From contig NZ_CP054585.1 of NCBI RefSeq assembly GCF_003721435.2, positions 2,790,001 through 2,854,000 of the forward strand: DNA of 64,000 nucleotides. Direction: 5' to 3'. Of this stretch, positions 8,607-20,615 are shown one piece after another. Source of the DNA: Halorubrum sp. CBA1229. GTDB taxonomy: Archaea; Halobacteriota; Halobacteria; Halobacteriales; Haloferacaceae. The number at the start of each line of letters is the position of its first letter. The first letter of the stretch is position 1. The position numbers and the translations under genes are program-made. Under the pieces are notes generated by a model. It had not been told where the DNA came from. It did not search any database and saw only the letters and a list, made by a program, of their open reading frames with translations.

Positions 8607-8626
8607 TTTCACCGGAAACCCGGTGT
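8607..8626 (-). promoter_or_regulatory. Origin recognition box 4, abutting the orc1 start
   Basis: Identical to box 3 and ending 7 bp before the ATG at 8634. Bound protein would cover the orc1 start region. Confidence 0.8.
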
Positions 8627-8633
8627 CGATCCC

Positions 8634-9836
8634 ATGGACGCAGCGGACGACCTCTTCACTCGGGAGGACCCGATATTCGCGAACAAGGAGCTCCTCGAAA
8701 TCAGTCATCTCCCCGGAGAGGGTCGGATCGTCGGCCGGGACGACGAGATTTCCGACCTCGCGAACGCGGTCAACCCGGCGATCTTCGGACAGAGTCCGAG
8801 CAACGTGCTCATCTACGGGAAGACCGGGACTGGAAAGTCTCTCTGTGCGAAGTACGTCTCGAAACGACTCGTCTCGACCGCCGGCGAGGAGGGCGTCAAC
8901 GCCACCTTCGCGTACGTCGACTGCGCACAGGACACGACCGAAACGCAAGCCGTGCAGACGATCGCCGACGGCGTGAATGATCCGGACGTGACCGGGATCA
9001 ACGTCCCTGACAAGGGCCTCTCGACGTCGACGTACTACAAGCGGCTCTGGCGCATCCTCGACCAGCGGTACGACGTCGTGCTCATCATCCTCGACGAAAT
9101 CGACAAGCTCGACGACGACGCAATCCTGATGCAGCTCTCCCGGGCGGGCGAGGCCGGGAAGATCACCGACTGCAAGCTCGGCGTCGTCGGGATCAGCAAC
9201 AAGATCCAGTACAAAGACCGCATGGACGAGCGGGTCAAATCCAGCCTCTGTGAACGCGAATTCGTGTTCCCGCCGTACGACGCGAACCAGCTCAGAGAGA
9301 TCATGCAGGCGCGGGCGGACGCGTTCCACGACGACGTCCTCGAACCGTCTACCATTCCGCGCGCCGCGGCGCTCGCGGCACGAGAGCACGGAGACGCACG
9401 GAAGGCGATCGACATCCTCAGATACGCCGGCGAGATCGCACAGGGCAACGACGAACCGACCGTCCGGGAGGGATTCGTCACGCAGGCGCGTCAGCGCGCC
9501 GAGACGGACCGCTTCCGCGAGCTCATCCGCGGCTCGACGCCCCACTCTCGGTACGTCCTCCAGGCGCTCGCGCTGCTGTCGCTCTCGAACGGACGCCAAG
9601 ACGGCTTCAGAACCAGTCGCGTGTACGAGATCTACGAGAACATCTGTCGACAGGAAGGCTCTGACAGCCTCTCGCTTCGCCGCGTCCGCGACCTCCTCAA
9701 GGAGCACGCCTTCCTCGATATCATCGAGCAGTCGAAACACAGCGGCGGGAGCGCCGAAGGCAGTTACACGAAACACCAACTGCTGGAGGACCCGAGCGTC
9801 GTTAAAGACGTACTGACTGAGGACAGCGCCGCGTAA
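8634..9836 (+). CDS. orc1: Orc1/Cdc6-type replication initiator
   Basis: A 400-residue AAA+ initiator that binds origin boxes and loads the MCM helicase. Walker A GKTGTGKS is at about 62-69 and Walker B LIILDEID at about 150-157. Sensor 1 (GVVGISNKI) and the Cdc6 motif (VKSSLCEREFVFPPYDANQL) follow, then a C-terminal winged helix (about 300-390, LLSLSNGRQDGFRTSRVYEI). The length is normal for haloarchaeal Orc proteins. The ATG at 8634 is chosen because an upstream in-frame start at 8439 would translate across origin boxes 3 and 4. The immediately adjacent boxes imply that the protein acts at this origin and may repress its own gene. Confidence 0.95.
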   Translation: MDAADDLFTREDPIFANKELLEISHLPGEGRIVGRDDEISDLANAVNPAIFGQSPSNVLIYGKTGTGKSLCAKYVSKRLVSTAGEEGVNATFAYVDCAQDTTETQAVQTIADGVNDPDVTGINVPDKGLSTSTYYKRLWRILDQRYDVVLIILDEIDKLDDDAILMQLSRAGEAGKITDCKLGVVGISNKIQYKDRMDERVKSSLCEREFVFPPYDANQLREIMQARADAFHDDVLEPSTIPRAAALAAREHGDARKAIDILRYAGEIAQGNDEPTVREGFVTQARQRAETDRFRELIRGSTPHSRYVLQALALLSLSNGRQDGFRTSRVYEIYENICRQEGSDSLSLRRVRDLLKEHAFLDIIEQSKHSGGSAEGSYTKHQLLEDPSVVKDVLTEDSAA

Positions 9837-9951
9837 CCGTCACTGGCACGCGAACTCGTCGCTCCGACGTTCGTCGACCGGACGGTACCGCACGTCGGTG
9901 TTGCGACGTCTCGCAACCGATCGAGCCGAGCCGATCCGATCGAGTGACCGC

Positions 9952-10512
9952 CTAGCCGAGCAACCCGAGTCCCTCGATCCGTTCGACGATCTCCTCGACG
10001 GCCTCCTCGGCGTCGTCTGTGCGTTTCCCGCCGGTGATGACGATCTTCCCGCTGCCGAACAGCAGGATGACGACCTCCGGCTCGTCCATCCGGTAGACGA
10101 GTCCGGGGAACTGCTCCGGCTCGTACTCGACGTCCTCCAACCCGAGCCCGATCGCCAGTGCGTTGAGGTTGAGGTTGTGACCGAGGTCGGCGCTCGACAC
10201 GATGTTCTGCACCGTTATTTCCGGGTCCTCCTCGACGGGTATCTGGAGTCCGCGGAGCTTCTCGAAGATGATCCCGAGGGCCTCGTGGACGTCGTCGATA
10301 CTTTTTGCGCCCGTGCAGACGATCTTCCCAGACCGGAAGATCAGTGCGGCGGCCTTGGGCTCCTGCGTCCGGTAGACGAGTCCGGGGAAGTTGTCCGGGT
10401 TAAAATCGGCACCCGGGAGGTCCTCCGCGAGTGCTTCCAAATCGAGCTCTTGGCCGATCCCGGTTGATGCAACGACGTTCTGGATCTCGATCGAATCAGC
10501 AGGGTTCGTCAT
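9952..10512 (-). CDS. tbp: TATA-box-binding protein (TBP)
   Basis: A 186-residue general transcription factor that binds TATA boxes with TFB to recruit RNA polymerase. It is made of two direct repeats of the TBP saddle. The first half contains IQNVVASTGIGQELDLEALA and FPGLVYRTQEPKAAALIFRS; the second has VQNIVSSADLGHNLNLNALA and FPGLVYRMDEPEVVILLFGS. The paired GKIV.TG motifs (GKIVCTGAK, GKIVITGGK) complete each repeat. The surface is acidic, as usual in haloarchaea. It is transcribed opposite to orc1 and the rRNA operon. Confidence 0.96.
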   Translation of the reverse strand: MTNPADSIEIQNVVASTGIGQELDLEALAEDLPGADFNPDNFPGLVYRTQEPKAAALIFRSGKIVCTGAKSIDDVHEALGIIFEKLRGLQIPVEEDPEITVQNIVSSADLGHNLNLNALAIGLGLEDVEYEPEQFPGLVYRMDEPEVVILLFGSGKIVITGGKRTDDAEEAVEEIVERIEGLGLLG

Positions 10513-10540
10513 CGTTCGCTTTTATATGTGTCCCCCTCCC

Positions 10541-10548
10541 TTATAAAC
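10541..10548 (-). promoter_or_regulatory. TATA box of tbp
   Basis: The minus strand reads gtttataa 29-36 bp before the ATG at 10512. A second weaker AT box (acatataaaa, 10520-10529) lies too close to the ATG to be the main box. Confidence 0.5.
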
Positions 10549-10944
10549 GCCCGTGGTATAAACGACCACTCGCTCGCGGCGTGTTTCGGTACGCGCGTTT
10601 CGCATCTTTCTTCGCTCGCGTAGCACAGCTTCTCCGCCCCCGTCTCTACTCGCACCCAGCTCTCCTCTGCATCCGTCTTCACTCAGTTCATCCTCTCCGC
10701 TCATCTCGTATTCTCGTACGCACGCGATGATATCCGACGTTCGGTACTTGCGGGGCCGAATCTCCTTCGTGATTCGGTTGCCGTTTTCTCGGCTCATTCA
10801 GTGACAACTTTCGTATGTCTTTGCCCGGATCGGGGTTGCCCACTCGCCCGAACGGTCTTTCGTCGAGGGCGTCACGAGCGCTCTTCGCTCGCGACTCCCC
10901 GTGGCAACCGTTCACCAAGAAACCGCATGACGTGGCGGCGATAG
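10549..10944. other. Intergenic DNA between tbp and the rRNA promoters
   Basis: About 400 bp separate the tbp promoter from the first rRNA promoter. Short open frames exist on both strands but lack haloarchaeal composition (Cys/Arg-rich, few acidic residues) and clear promoters. I see no supported gene here. Confidence 0.5.
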
Positions 10945-10988
10945 TTCGACGGGGTTAAGTACAAGCCGGGGTTCGTGATGAATGCGAA
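10945..10988 (+). promoter_or_regulatory. rRNA operon promoter P1
   Basis: Contains TTCGACG, then GTTAAGT, then GTTCG..TG.A.GCGAA, the layout of haloarchaeal rRNA promoters. It is repeated 97 bp downstream as P2. Confidence 0.7.
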
Positions 10989-11040
10989 GGTCCCCCGGCG
11001 CGGGGGACAACGGTCGGCCGCACCGCGGCCGGTCGAAGCG

Positions 11041-11085
11041 TTCCGACGTGCTTAAGTGTATAAGCCCGTTCGGTTGAAACGCGAA
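11041..11085 (+). promoter_or_regulatory. rRNA operon promoter P2
   Basis: Second copy of the same layout: TTCCGACG, CTTAAGT, GTTCGGTTGAAACGCGAA. Tandem promoters ahead of the rRNA operon are known in haloarchaea. Confidence 0.7.
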
Positions 11086-11199
11086 GAACGCACCGCGGAT
11101 TCGGGCCGTTCAATTCGGCCCGGTTTCGCAGAGTCGGCTCGTCCGACTCACCGATATGAGGATTTCGCCCCCTGCGCTCCGGCGTAAGAGGAAATCTGA

Positions 11200-11250
11200 T
11201 GTGAGCCATGGTAGTTCGGTGTCATCCAGGTCGCTGGGTGACTCGGACAC
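11200..11250 (+). other. 16S rRNA processing stem, 5' strand
   Basis: GTGAGCC.TGGTAGTTCG..GTC pairs with the segment at 12888-12940. The long stem with small bulges around 16S is the bulge-helix-bulge substrate of the archaeal splicing endonuclease. Confidence 0.75.
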
Positions 11251-11341
11251 CATATAGACCATGCAATGGTGTTTTGACTCACCGCGAGTCAAAACCCGCC
11301 AACACCCCCTCCGAGCCGGGAACCAGGTTCGGAGGTTATAC

Positions 11342-12810
<1,469 letters not shown>

Positions 12811-12887
12811 ACAGACCCGAGACTCCCGCTCCGCGGGAGCTCACCTTTCGACCGTCTCTCGAGACGGTCACTATTCATGCACGGTCA

Positions 12888-12940
12888 CGTGTCCGATCAC
12901 CCACCGCCCTGGACACCGACGAACTACCACGGCTCACACT
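12888..12940 (+). other. 16S rRNA processing stem, 3' strand
   Basis: Complementary to 11200-11250 (for example GACACCGACGAACTACCACG against the upstream strand), with bulges on both sides. Confidence 0.75.
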
Positions 12941-12983
12941 ACACACACACACGCGCAGACCACCCCTTCCCTCACGGGAAGGT

Positions 12984-13055
12984 GGGCTCATAGCTCAGCG
13001 GTAGAGTGCCTCCCTTGCAAGGAGGATGCCCTGGGTTCGAATCCCAGTGAGTCCA
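12984..13055 (+). tRNA. tRNA-Ala (anticodon TGC)
   Basis: A 72-nt cloverleaf in the 16S-23S spacer. The acceptor stem GGGCTCA pairs with TGAGTCC. The D-arm includes TAGCTCAGCGGTAGA, the anticodon loop is cttgcaa with TGC at 13016-13018, and the T-arm is GGGTTCGAATCCC. The discriminator is A and CCA is not encoded. A tRNA-Ala here is usual in haloarchaeal rRNA operons. Confidence 0.97.
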
Positions 13056-13189
13056 TGTCCCCCAGCGCGAATCCGTCCCCTTAAGTGGGCGACGCGATTC
13101 CGTTGGGTTACGACGACCGATGCACCATCCCGGGAAACCGCGGATGGGAAGGGTTCGACGAACGCCCCGCCAGGGCGATTCGATGACGA

Positions 13190-13238
13190 CCGTGTATACG
13201 TGCGATCCAGACGTCCACTGAACTCATACGAGTTCGTG
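13190..13238 (+). other. 23S rRNA processing stem, 5' strand
   Basis: GTGTATACGTGCGATCCAG and CTGAACTCAT.CGAGT pair with 16250-16297. The unpaired bases between the helices give a bulge-helix-bulge. Confidence 0.75.
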
Positions 13239-13323
13239 GAACGTCAGTGAACCATATACAGTCGGGTGACACTACGTCACTTGACACCGTTGGAGGTTCC
13301 TTACGGAACCGTCCAACACACTA

Positions 13324-16236
<2,913 letters not shown>

Positions 16237-16249
16237 ACGGCACTGACAC

Positions 16250-16297
16250 CACACTCGCATGAGTTCAGGCGGTAACTGGATCGCACGTATACACGGT
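16250..16297 (+). other. 23S rRNA processing stem, 3' strand
   Basis: ACTCGCATGAGTTCAG and CTGGATCGCACGTATACAC are complementary to 13190-13238. Confidence 0.75.
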
Positions 16298-16384
16298 CGG
16301 CCGATCGGGAGATCGGGACCACTGACACAGGCGTCTCGCTACACAGACGTGTAGGGAGGTTCGGTTCGAGTCCGAGCGTCAGCG

Positions 16385-16507
16385 TAAAGGCGGCCAGAGC
16401 GGTGGGGGAACACCCGTACCCATTCCGAACACGGAAGTTAAGCCCACCAGCGTACCGGGAAGTACTGGAGTGAGCGATCCTCTGGGAACCGCGGTTCGCC
16501 GCCTGCC
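16385..16507 (+). rRNA. rrf: 5S ribosomal RNA
   Basis: Contains AAGGCGGCC.GAGCGGTGGGG, the CCCGTACCCATTCCGAACAC core, GGAAGTTAAGCCCACCAGCG and a closing CGCCGCCTG, closely following haloarchaeal 5S. About 122 nt; ends approximate. No tRNA-Cys follows, although many haloarchaeal rRNA operons have one there. Confidence 0.93.
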
Positions 16508-16548
16508 CACTCATACTGATTATTCATTCGGAGCGATAGCTCCACACA

Positions 16549-16576
16549 CACCTGCAGTCCGGTTGGACTGCGGGTG
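16549..16576 (+). terminator. Hairpin after the 5S gene, possible terminator
   Basis: A 12-bp stem (CACCTGCAGTCC with GGACTGCGGGTG, one wobble pair) around a GGTT loop, 40 bp after 5S. No long T run follows, so a role in termination is uncertain. Confidence 0.4.
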
Positions 16577-16684
16577 GATTCGATTGCCGACCTAGCGACA
16601 GCCCAACTCTTTCGTCAGCCGTAAGCGCGTTGAGCGACCGCGGCGCGACGGAAGCGAATTTCAATATTGAGAAGGTCACCCATA

Positions 16685-16693
16685 AGTTTATCA
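16685..16693 (+). promoter_or_regulatory. TATA box of the 16721 gene
   Basis: agtttatca lies 28-36 bp before the ATG at 16721. Confidence 0.5.
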
Positions 16694-16720
16694 ATTTTGT
16701 CGCTGAACCTAATGGTATAG

Positions 16721-17629
16721 ATGGCTGTTCCGACGGAGTCCATGCACAACGTCTCTGTGCGACTGTCCGCGACGGGACAGCCACCGGTCCGGGACGGCGC
16801 ATCGTCGGGGCGCGTAATCACCGTGCTGTTCGGAACCGGAATCGAGGAGTGGCGACGCGGGTGGCGGAGTTCGCCTAACTCGGGACCGGCTCGGGAGGCG
16901 ATCGTCTCCGCGGGCGACACCACCCGCGGAGCGACGGCGACGACGCAGGTCGTTCCGGGAGGGCGACTCGCGTACACGGTGCTCGACGCGTCTGCAACGC
17001 TTGATCGCGTGACGGACGCCGTCTCGACGCACGTCGACGACGCGGCGGGTGAACCGCTTTCGATGATCGTGGACGACATCACCCCGGTAGTGACAGACCG
17101 AGGGGTCTCTGCGACCCGGTCGTTCATCGCGTCACTGCGAGAGCTGTCCGGCGTCGACGACATCGTCGTCGGGTGTTCGTATGGTCCCGAAGTGGCTACG
17201 GGAATCCGTTCGCTGTTCGACCCGATTGAGGACGTGGAACGCGTCGACCACCCCGTCGCGGAGACCGTGGACCGACTGCGGCGGGACGACCCGACAACGT
17301 TCGGGTACGTGCGTCGTCACTGGGCGGAGGCGCGAGAGGGGGTAGAGCGCTGTACGCGGAACTACCCGCAGTCCCGACAGGTACACGCAGCTCTTTCCGA
17401 CCCGGAGACGACGCCGCGAACGCTCGGCGCGGCATTATCTGGGCTCGTGCGACTCGGCGTGCTCGACACGTGGGGAGAGACGGTAGGTCCGACGCGGTAC
17501 GACCTCACCGCGTACGACCCCGACCGGATGTGGGTTGTCGGCGCCGCTCTCGCGTCGTCGGACGAGACCGATGCGGGCGGTAGATCGGAAGCCGACGCGG
17601 ACGGTGGAGCCGAAACCGACGACGGGTGA
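16721..17629 (+). CDS. Haloarchaeal protein with degenerate RecA-like fold and C-terminal winged helix
   Basis: A 302-residue protein of unknown function. The segment LSMIVDDITPVVTDRGVSAT resembles the Walker B strand and following helix of RecA/KaiC proteins, and VDDIVVGCSYGPEVATGIR resembles the next strand. No Walker A P-loop is present, so ATP use is doubtful. Near 220-270, QVHAALSDPETTPRTLGAAL and LVRLGVLDTWG look like a winged helix with its wing. The last 25 residues are Asp/Gly-rich. The fold is an inference from pattern only; it resembles haloarchaeal proteins annotated as HTR-like or DUF7504. It is the first gene after the rRNA operon, with its own promoter. Confidence 0.6.
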   Translation: MAVPTESMHNVSVRLSATGQPPVRDGASSGRVITVLFGTGIEEWRRGWRSSPNSGPAREAIVSAGDTTRGATATTQVVPGGRLAYTVLDASATLDRVTDAVSTHVDDAAGEPLSMIVDDITPVVTDRGVSATRSFIASLRELSGVDDIVVGCSYGPEVATGIRSLFDPIEDVERVDHPVAETVDRLRRDDPTTFGYVRRHWAEAREGVERCTRNYPQSRQVHAALSDPETTPRTLGAALSGLVRLGVLDTWGETVGPTRYDLTAYDPDRMWVVGAALASSDETDAGGRSEADADGGAETDDG

Positions 17630-17656
17630 ACCACCGACGCGGTCGTTTCCTCTGCG

Positions 17657-17953
17657 TCACTCCGTCTGATCGTTCGATAGTCCGCTCGGAACGTCGAGGT
17701 CGTGTGAGACGAGGGTACCGTCCGGATCGAGGGTGACCGTGCCGAGCGTGACCGTGTCCCCCGCTTCGAATCGGTCGGCGATGGTGCCGAGAACGGTCTG
17801 CTGATCGAGCAGGTCCCAGACGGTCTCGGCGACGAGCGACTGGAACGCCTCGGGATCGGTCCATCCGGAATCGACGTCCGACGGGACATGAACGACGAAC
17901 TGGAGCTCCTCCTCGGTGAGATGGACTCCCACGCCGAACGTGTCTGCGCACAT
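17657..17953 (-). CDS. Small conserved-looking hypothetical protein
   Basis: From the ATG at 17953 the protein has 98 residues, beginning MCADTFGVGVHLTEEELQFV. The composition is acidic and haloarchaeal, with predicted strands (TVTLGTVTLDPDGTLVSHDL) and a central helix (PEAFQSLVAETVWDLLDQQT). A GTG/ATG 27 bases further upstream is possible but would add an Arg-rich start atypical here. No recognisable domain. It is convergent with the preceding gene and divergent from the EamA transporter. Confidence 0.5.
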   Translation of the reverse strand: MCADTFGVGVHLTEEELQFVVHVPSDVDSGWTDPEAFQSLVAETVWDLLDQQTVLGTIADRFEAGDTVTLGTVTLDPDGTLVSHDLDVPSGLSNDQTE

Positions 17954-18061
17954 GCGTCGACGTTCGGACCGGAGTCGCAAATCTCCGTCGGGACGTCGCC
18001 GGGCACGCCGCTCCGTCCCGAAACCGGTAAGCCACGGGCGCCAAAACCCCTCGACAGAGGG

Positions 18062-18949
18062 ATGGCCACCGACCCGCGCGTCTCACCGGCCGCGGCTCTC
18101 GCGACCGCGGTCGTCGCCGTGAGCGCCGGGGCAATCCTCGTCAGGCTCAGCGAGGCGCCGAGTTCGGTGGCCGCGTTCTATCGGGTGCTGTTCACGACGC
18201 TGCCGCTTCTCCCGGTCGCGCTCTGGCGGTATCGAGCCGACCTCGCCCGCATCGGGCGCCGCGACCTCGCGTTCGCGACGCTGTCCGGTGTCGCGCTCGC
18301 GCTCCACTTCGCCGCGTGGTTCGAGAGCCTGGAGTGGACGAGCGTCGCGGCGAGCGTCACGCTCGTTCAGGCGCAGCCGGTGTTCGTCGCGCTCGGCGCA
18401 TGGGTGCTCCTCAGGGAGCGAGTGACCCGCCGGATGGCCGTCGGCATCGCGGTCGCGATCGCGGGGATGGTCGCGATGTCCCTCGGCGACCTCCTCGGCG
18501 GGGTGCTCGTCGGCCCCCGACCGCTCTACGGAAACGGCCTGGCGCTGTTCGGCGCGGTGACGGCGGCCGGCTACGTCCTCGCGGGGCGAGCGCTTCGGCA
18601 GCGCGTCTCGCTCGTTCCGTACGTGGTCGTCGTCTACGGGGTGTGTACCGTCTCGCTCTTTCTGCTCGTCCTCGCGGAAGGCCACCCGCTGACGGGGTAC
18701 CCGTCTCGCGAGTGGGCGCTCTTCGCCGGACTCGCGCTCGGGCCGGGGCTGCTCGGGCACACTGTCCTCAACTGGGCGCTCGCGCACGTCGAGTCGAGCG
18801 TGGCGTCCGTGTCGCTGCTGGGCGAACCGGTCGGCGCGACGGTGCTCGCGTTCCTCGTCCTGGCCGAAGTGCCGACGCCGGTCACGCTGGTCGGCGGCGC
18901 CGTCGTCCTCGCCGGGATCGCGCTGACGTCGACGGGGACGACCGGCTGA
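18062..18949 (+). CDS. EamA/DMT-family transporter
   Basis: A 295-residue membrane protein with ten hydrophobic segments arranged as two EamA halves. The first half includes ILVRLSEAPSSVAAFYRVLF and LHFAAWFESLEWTSVAASVT; the second contains LLGHTVLNWALAHVESSVAS and LLGEPVGATVLAFLVLAEVP. These are the signatures of drug/metabolite transporters, often amino-acid or metabolite exporters. The ATG at 18062 gives a standard length and puts the first helix right after a short start. Substrate unknown. Confidence 0.88.
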   Translation: MATDPRVSPAAALATAVVAVSAGAILVRLSEAPSSVAAFYRVLFTTLPLLPVALWRYRADLARIGRRDLAFATLSGVALALHFAAWFESLEWTSVAASVTLVQAQPVFVALGAWVLLRERVTRRMAVGIAVAIAGMVAMSLGDLLGGVLVGPRPLYGNGLALFGAVTAAGYVLAGRALRQRVSLVPYVVVVYGVCTVSLFLLVLAEGHPLTGYPSREWALFAGLALGPGLLGHTVLNWALAHVESSVASVSLLGEPVGATVLAFLVLAEVPTPVTLVGGAVVLAGIALTSTGTTG

Positions 18950-19009
18950 CGTTCTCACGGCCGATATTCGCGCGTCAACGTTGAAATACGGCCGTCGACG
19001 CGTTCCCGT

Positions 19010-20587
19010 ATGCACCGTCGTTCAGTCGTCGCCTACGTGGGCGAGGACACGGACGTACGCGACCGCGTCGCCGACGCGGTGGAGGCCGCGTGGAGCGGGT
19101 CCGGGTCGGTGGGGTATCGGCCGATCGCTCCCCCCGAGTTGGCGGCTGTCGCGGAGGACGCTCCCTCGCCGCTGGCCGACGTCTGCGGGATCGTCACCAC
19201 GAGCGACGCGCTCGAGACGGGCGTCGTGGGGGATCGCCTCGCGGCGACACCAGAGAGCGTCCCGGTCGTCGTCGCCGTCGAGGATCCGGGGATCGAAACG
19301 CTCCGCGCGGTCCTCGACACGGGCGTCGACGACGTCGTCGCCGTCGAACGCGACGGCCGATCTGGAACCGAACCGGACGGTGCCGCGACCGAGCCCCTCG
19401 TCGAGCGGCTTCGAGAGGGGATCGATCCCGCGCTGACCCGGCTCGGCTCTGACGACGTCGCGCGGCTCCGGGAAGTGCTGCTGGACGCGGGAACGACCCT
19501 GATGAGCACCCGGTCGGACGAGGTCGAGACGAAGATCGTCTGGACGATGGAGAACGTCGGTCGGCAGGTCGGGGTCGATCGAATCGTCTGTTATCTGGAG
19601 GACGGCGACGCGTTCGAGCCGGCGTATCACTGGTCGTCCGGCGAGTGCGATCCCGGCCCGAAACCGTTCGCGGCGTTCCCCGACCCGGAGGGGCTCTCCA
19701 CGTTCGAGAACGTCGTTCGCCCGCCGGTCCCCGCCGAGGGCGCGGACGAGAGGAGCGCGGATACCGAGCCCTCGCCGGCGACGGTCCACGTCCCGCTCGT
19801 CAGCGACTGGGAGCTGATCGGCGTCCTCGCGTTCGAGGCCGACGACTCCCGCGCGTGGACCGAAGAGGAGGTCGCCGCGTACCGTACCTTCGGCGACCTG
19901 ATCGCTCACACCATCGCGCGGAACGAGCGCCGGCTCGAACTCCGCCGCCAGACGGAGCGGCTCGAGCAGTTCAGCGCGGTCGTCTCGCACGACCTCCGGA
20001 ACCCGCTCAACGTCCTCTCCGGATACCTCGACCTCGTCGAGGACGACGTCGCCCGGCCGAAGTACGAGGCGATGGAGCGCGCGGTGCTCCGGATGGAGAC
20101 GCTCATCGACGACCTGCTCATGCTCGCGAAGCGCGGCGACGCGATCGACGAGACGGAGTCCGTCCCGGTGGCGTCGATCGCCGAGGACGCTTGGAACTCG
20201 GTCAGAGCGCCGAGAGCGACACTGGCGGTCGGGGACGACGTCGGTCACATCGAGGCCGATCCCGGCCGCCTGCGACAGCTCTTCGAGAACCTCTTCCGGA
20301 ACGCCGTCGACCACGGCGGCCCTGACGTCACCATCGAGGTCGGGACTGACGGGGACCGCTCCGGCGCGCGCGGGCTGGTCGTCGCCGACGACGGGCCGGG
20401 GGTCCCGCCCGAGGCGCGCGACTCGCTGTTCGACTCGGGGTTCTCGACCGCCGGGAGCTCCGGGCTCGGACTCGCGATCGTCGACCGGATCGCCGACGCG
20501 CACGGGTGGGAGCTGGACGTCCACAACGACGGCGGCGCGGTGTTCGAGCTCTCCTTCGGAACGGAGGCGGCGACCGCTCCCGCCTGA
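19010..20587 (+). CDS. Sensor histidine kinase with receiver-like and GAF domains
   Basis: A 525-residue cytoplasmic kinase. Residues 1-130 look like a receiver fold (VVAYVGEDTDVRDRVADAVE), but the phosphate-accepting Asp after strand 3 is not evident (ADVCGIVTT). A GAF domain lies at about 160-305 (LLDAGTTLMSTRSDEVETKI, WELIGVLAFEADDSRAWTEE). The HisKA H-box FSAVVSHDLRNPLNVLSGYL has His near 327. The ATPase domain has the N-box LFENLFRNAVDHG near 430, DDGPGVPP near 461 and GSSGLGLAIVDRI near 482. No membrane segment is present, so it likely senses an intracellular or diffusible signal. No partner regulator is adjacent. Confidence 0.9.
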   Translation: MHRRSVVAYVGEDTDVRDRVADAVEAAWSGSGSVGYRPIAPPELAAVAEDAPSPLADVCGIVTTSDALETGVVGDRLAATPESVPVVVAVEDPGIETLRAVLDTGVDDVVAVERDGRSGTEPDGAATEPLVERLREGIDPALTRLGSDDVARLREVLLDAGTTLMSTRSDEVETKIVWTMENVGRQVGVDRIVCYLEDGDAFEPAYHWSSGECDPGPKPFAAFPDPEGLSTFENVVRPPVPAEGADERSADTEPSPATVHVPLVSDWELIGVLAFEADDSRAWTEEEVAAYRTFGDLIAHTIARNERRLELRRQTERLEQFSAVVSHDLRNPLNVLSGYLDLVEDDVARPKYEAMERAVLRMETLIDDLLMLAKRGDAIDETESVPVASIAEDAWNSVRAPRATLAVGDDVGHIEADPGRLRQLFENLFRNAVDHGGPDVTIEVGTDGDRSGARGLVVADDGPGVPPEARDSLFDSGFSTAGSSGLGLAIVDRIADAHGWELDVHNDGGAVFELSFGTEAATAPA

Positions 20588-20615
20588 CATCGAGAACCGC
20601 CTGTTCTCCCGGCCG

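Larger units (their letters stand above)
8041..8626. other. Replication origin (orc1/cdc6-linked) with four origin boxes
   Basis: The 671-bp gap before orc1 holds no gene. It contains four copies of an imperfect palindrome CACCGG-GTTT-CCGGTG with flanking A/T. Two upstream copies point one way (8041, 8283) and two downstream copies point the other (8543, 8607). An AT-rich stretch at 8131-8182 is a candidate unwinding element. A degenerate half copy is at about 8221 and a 19-bp tandem repeat at 8484. Inverted origin recognition boxes flanking AT-rich DNA next to an orc1/cdc6 gene is the known archaeal origin design. Which of the cell's origins this is cannot be told from the sequence. Confidence 0.85.

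Noticed and set aside
8439-8633. N-terminal extension of Orc1/Cdc6
   Set aside because: The extra 65 residues are Pro/His/Thr-rich, unlike any Orc protein, and are encoded by the origin boxes and C-rich repeats.
10522-10797. Open frame of 91 codons upstream of tbp
   Set aside because: It overlaps the tbp promoter, is Arg-rich and Cys-containing, and has no recognisable promoter or domain.
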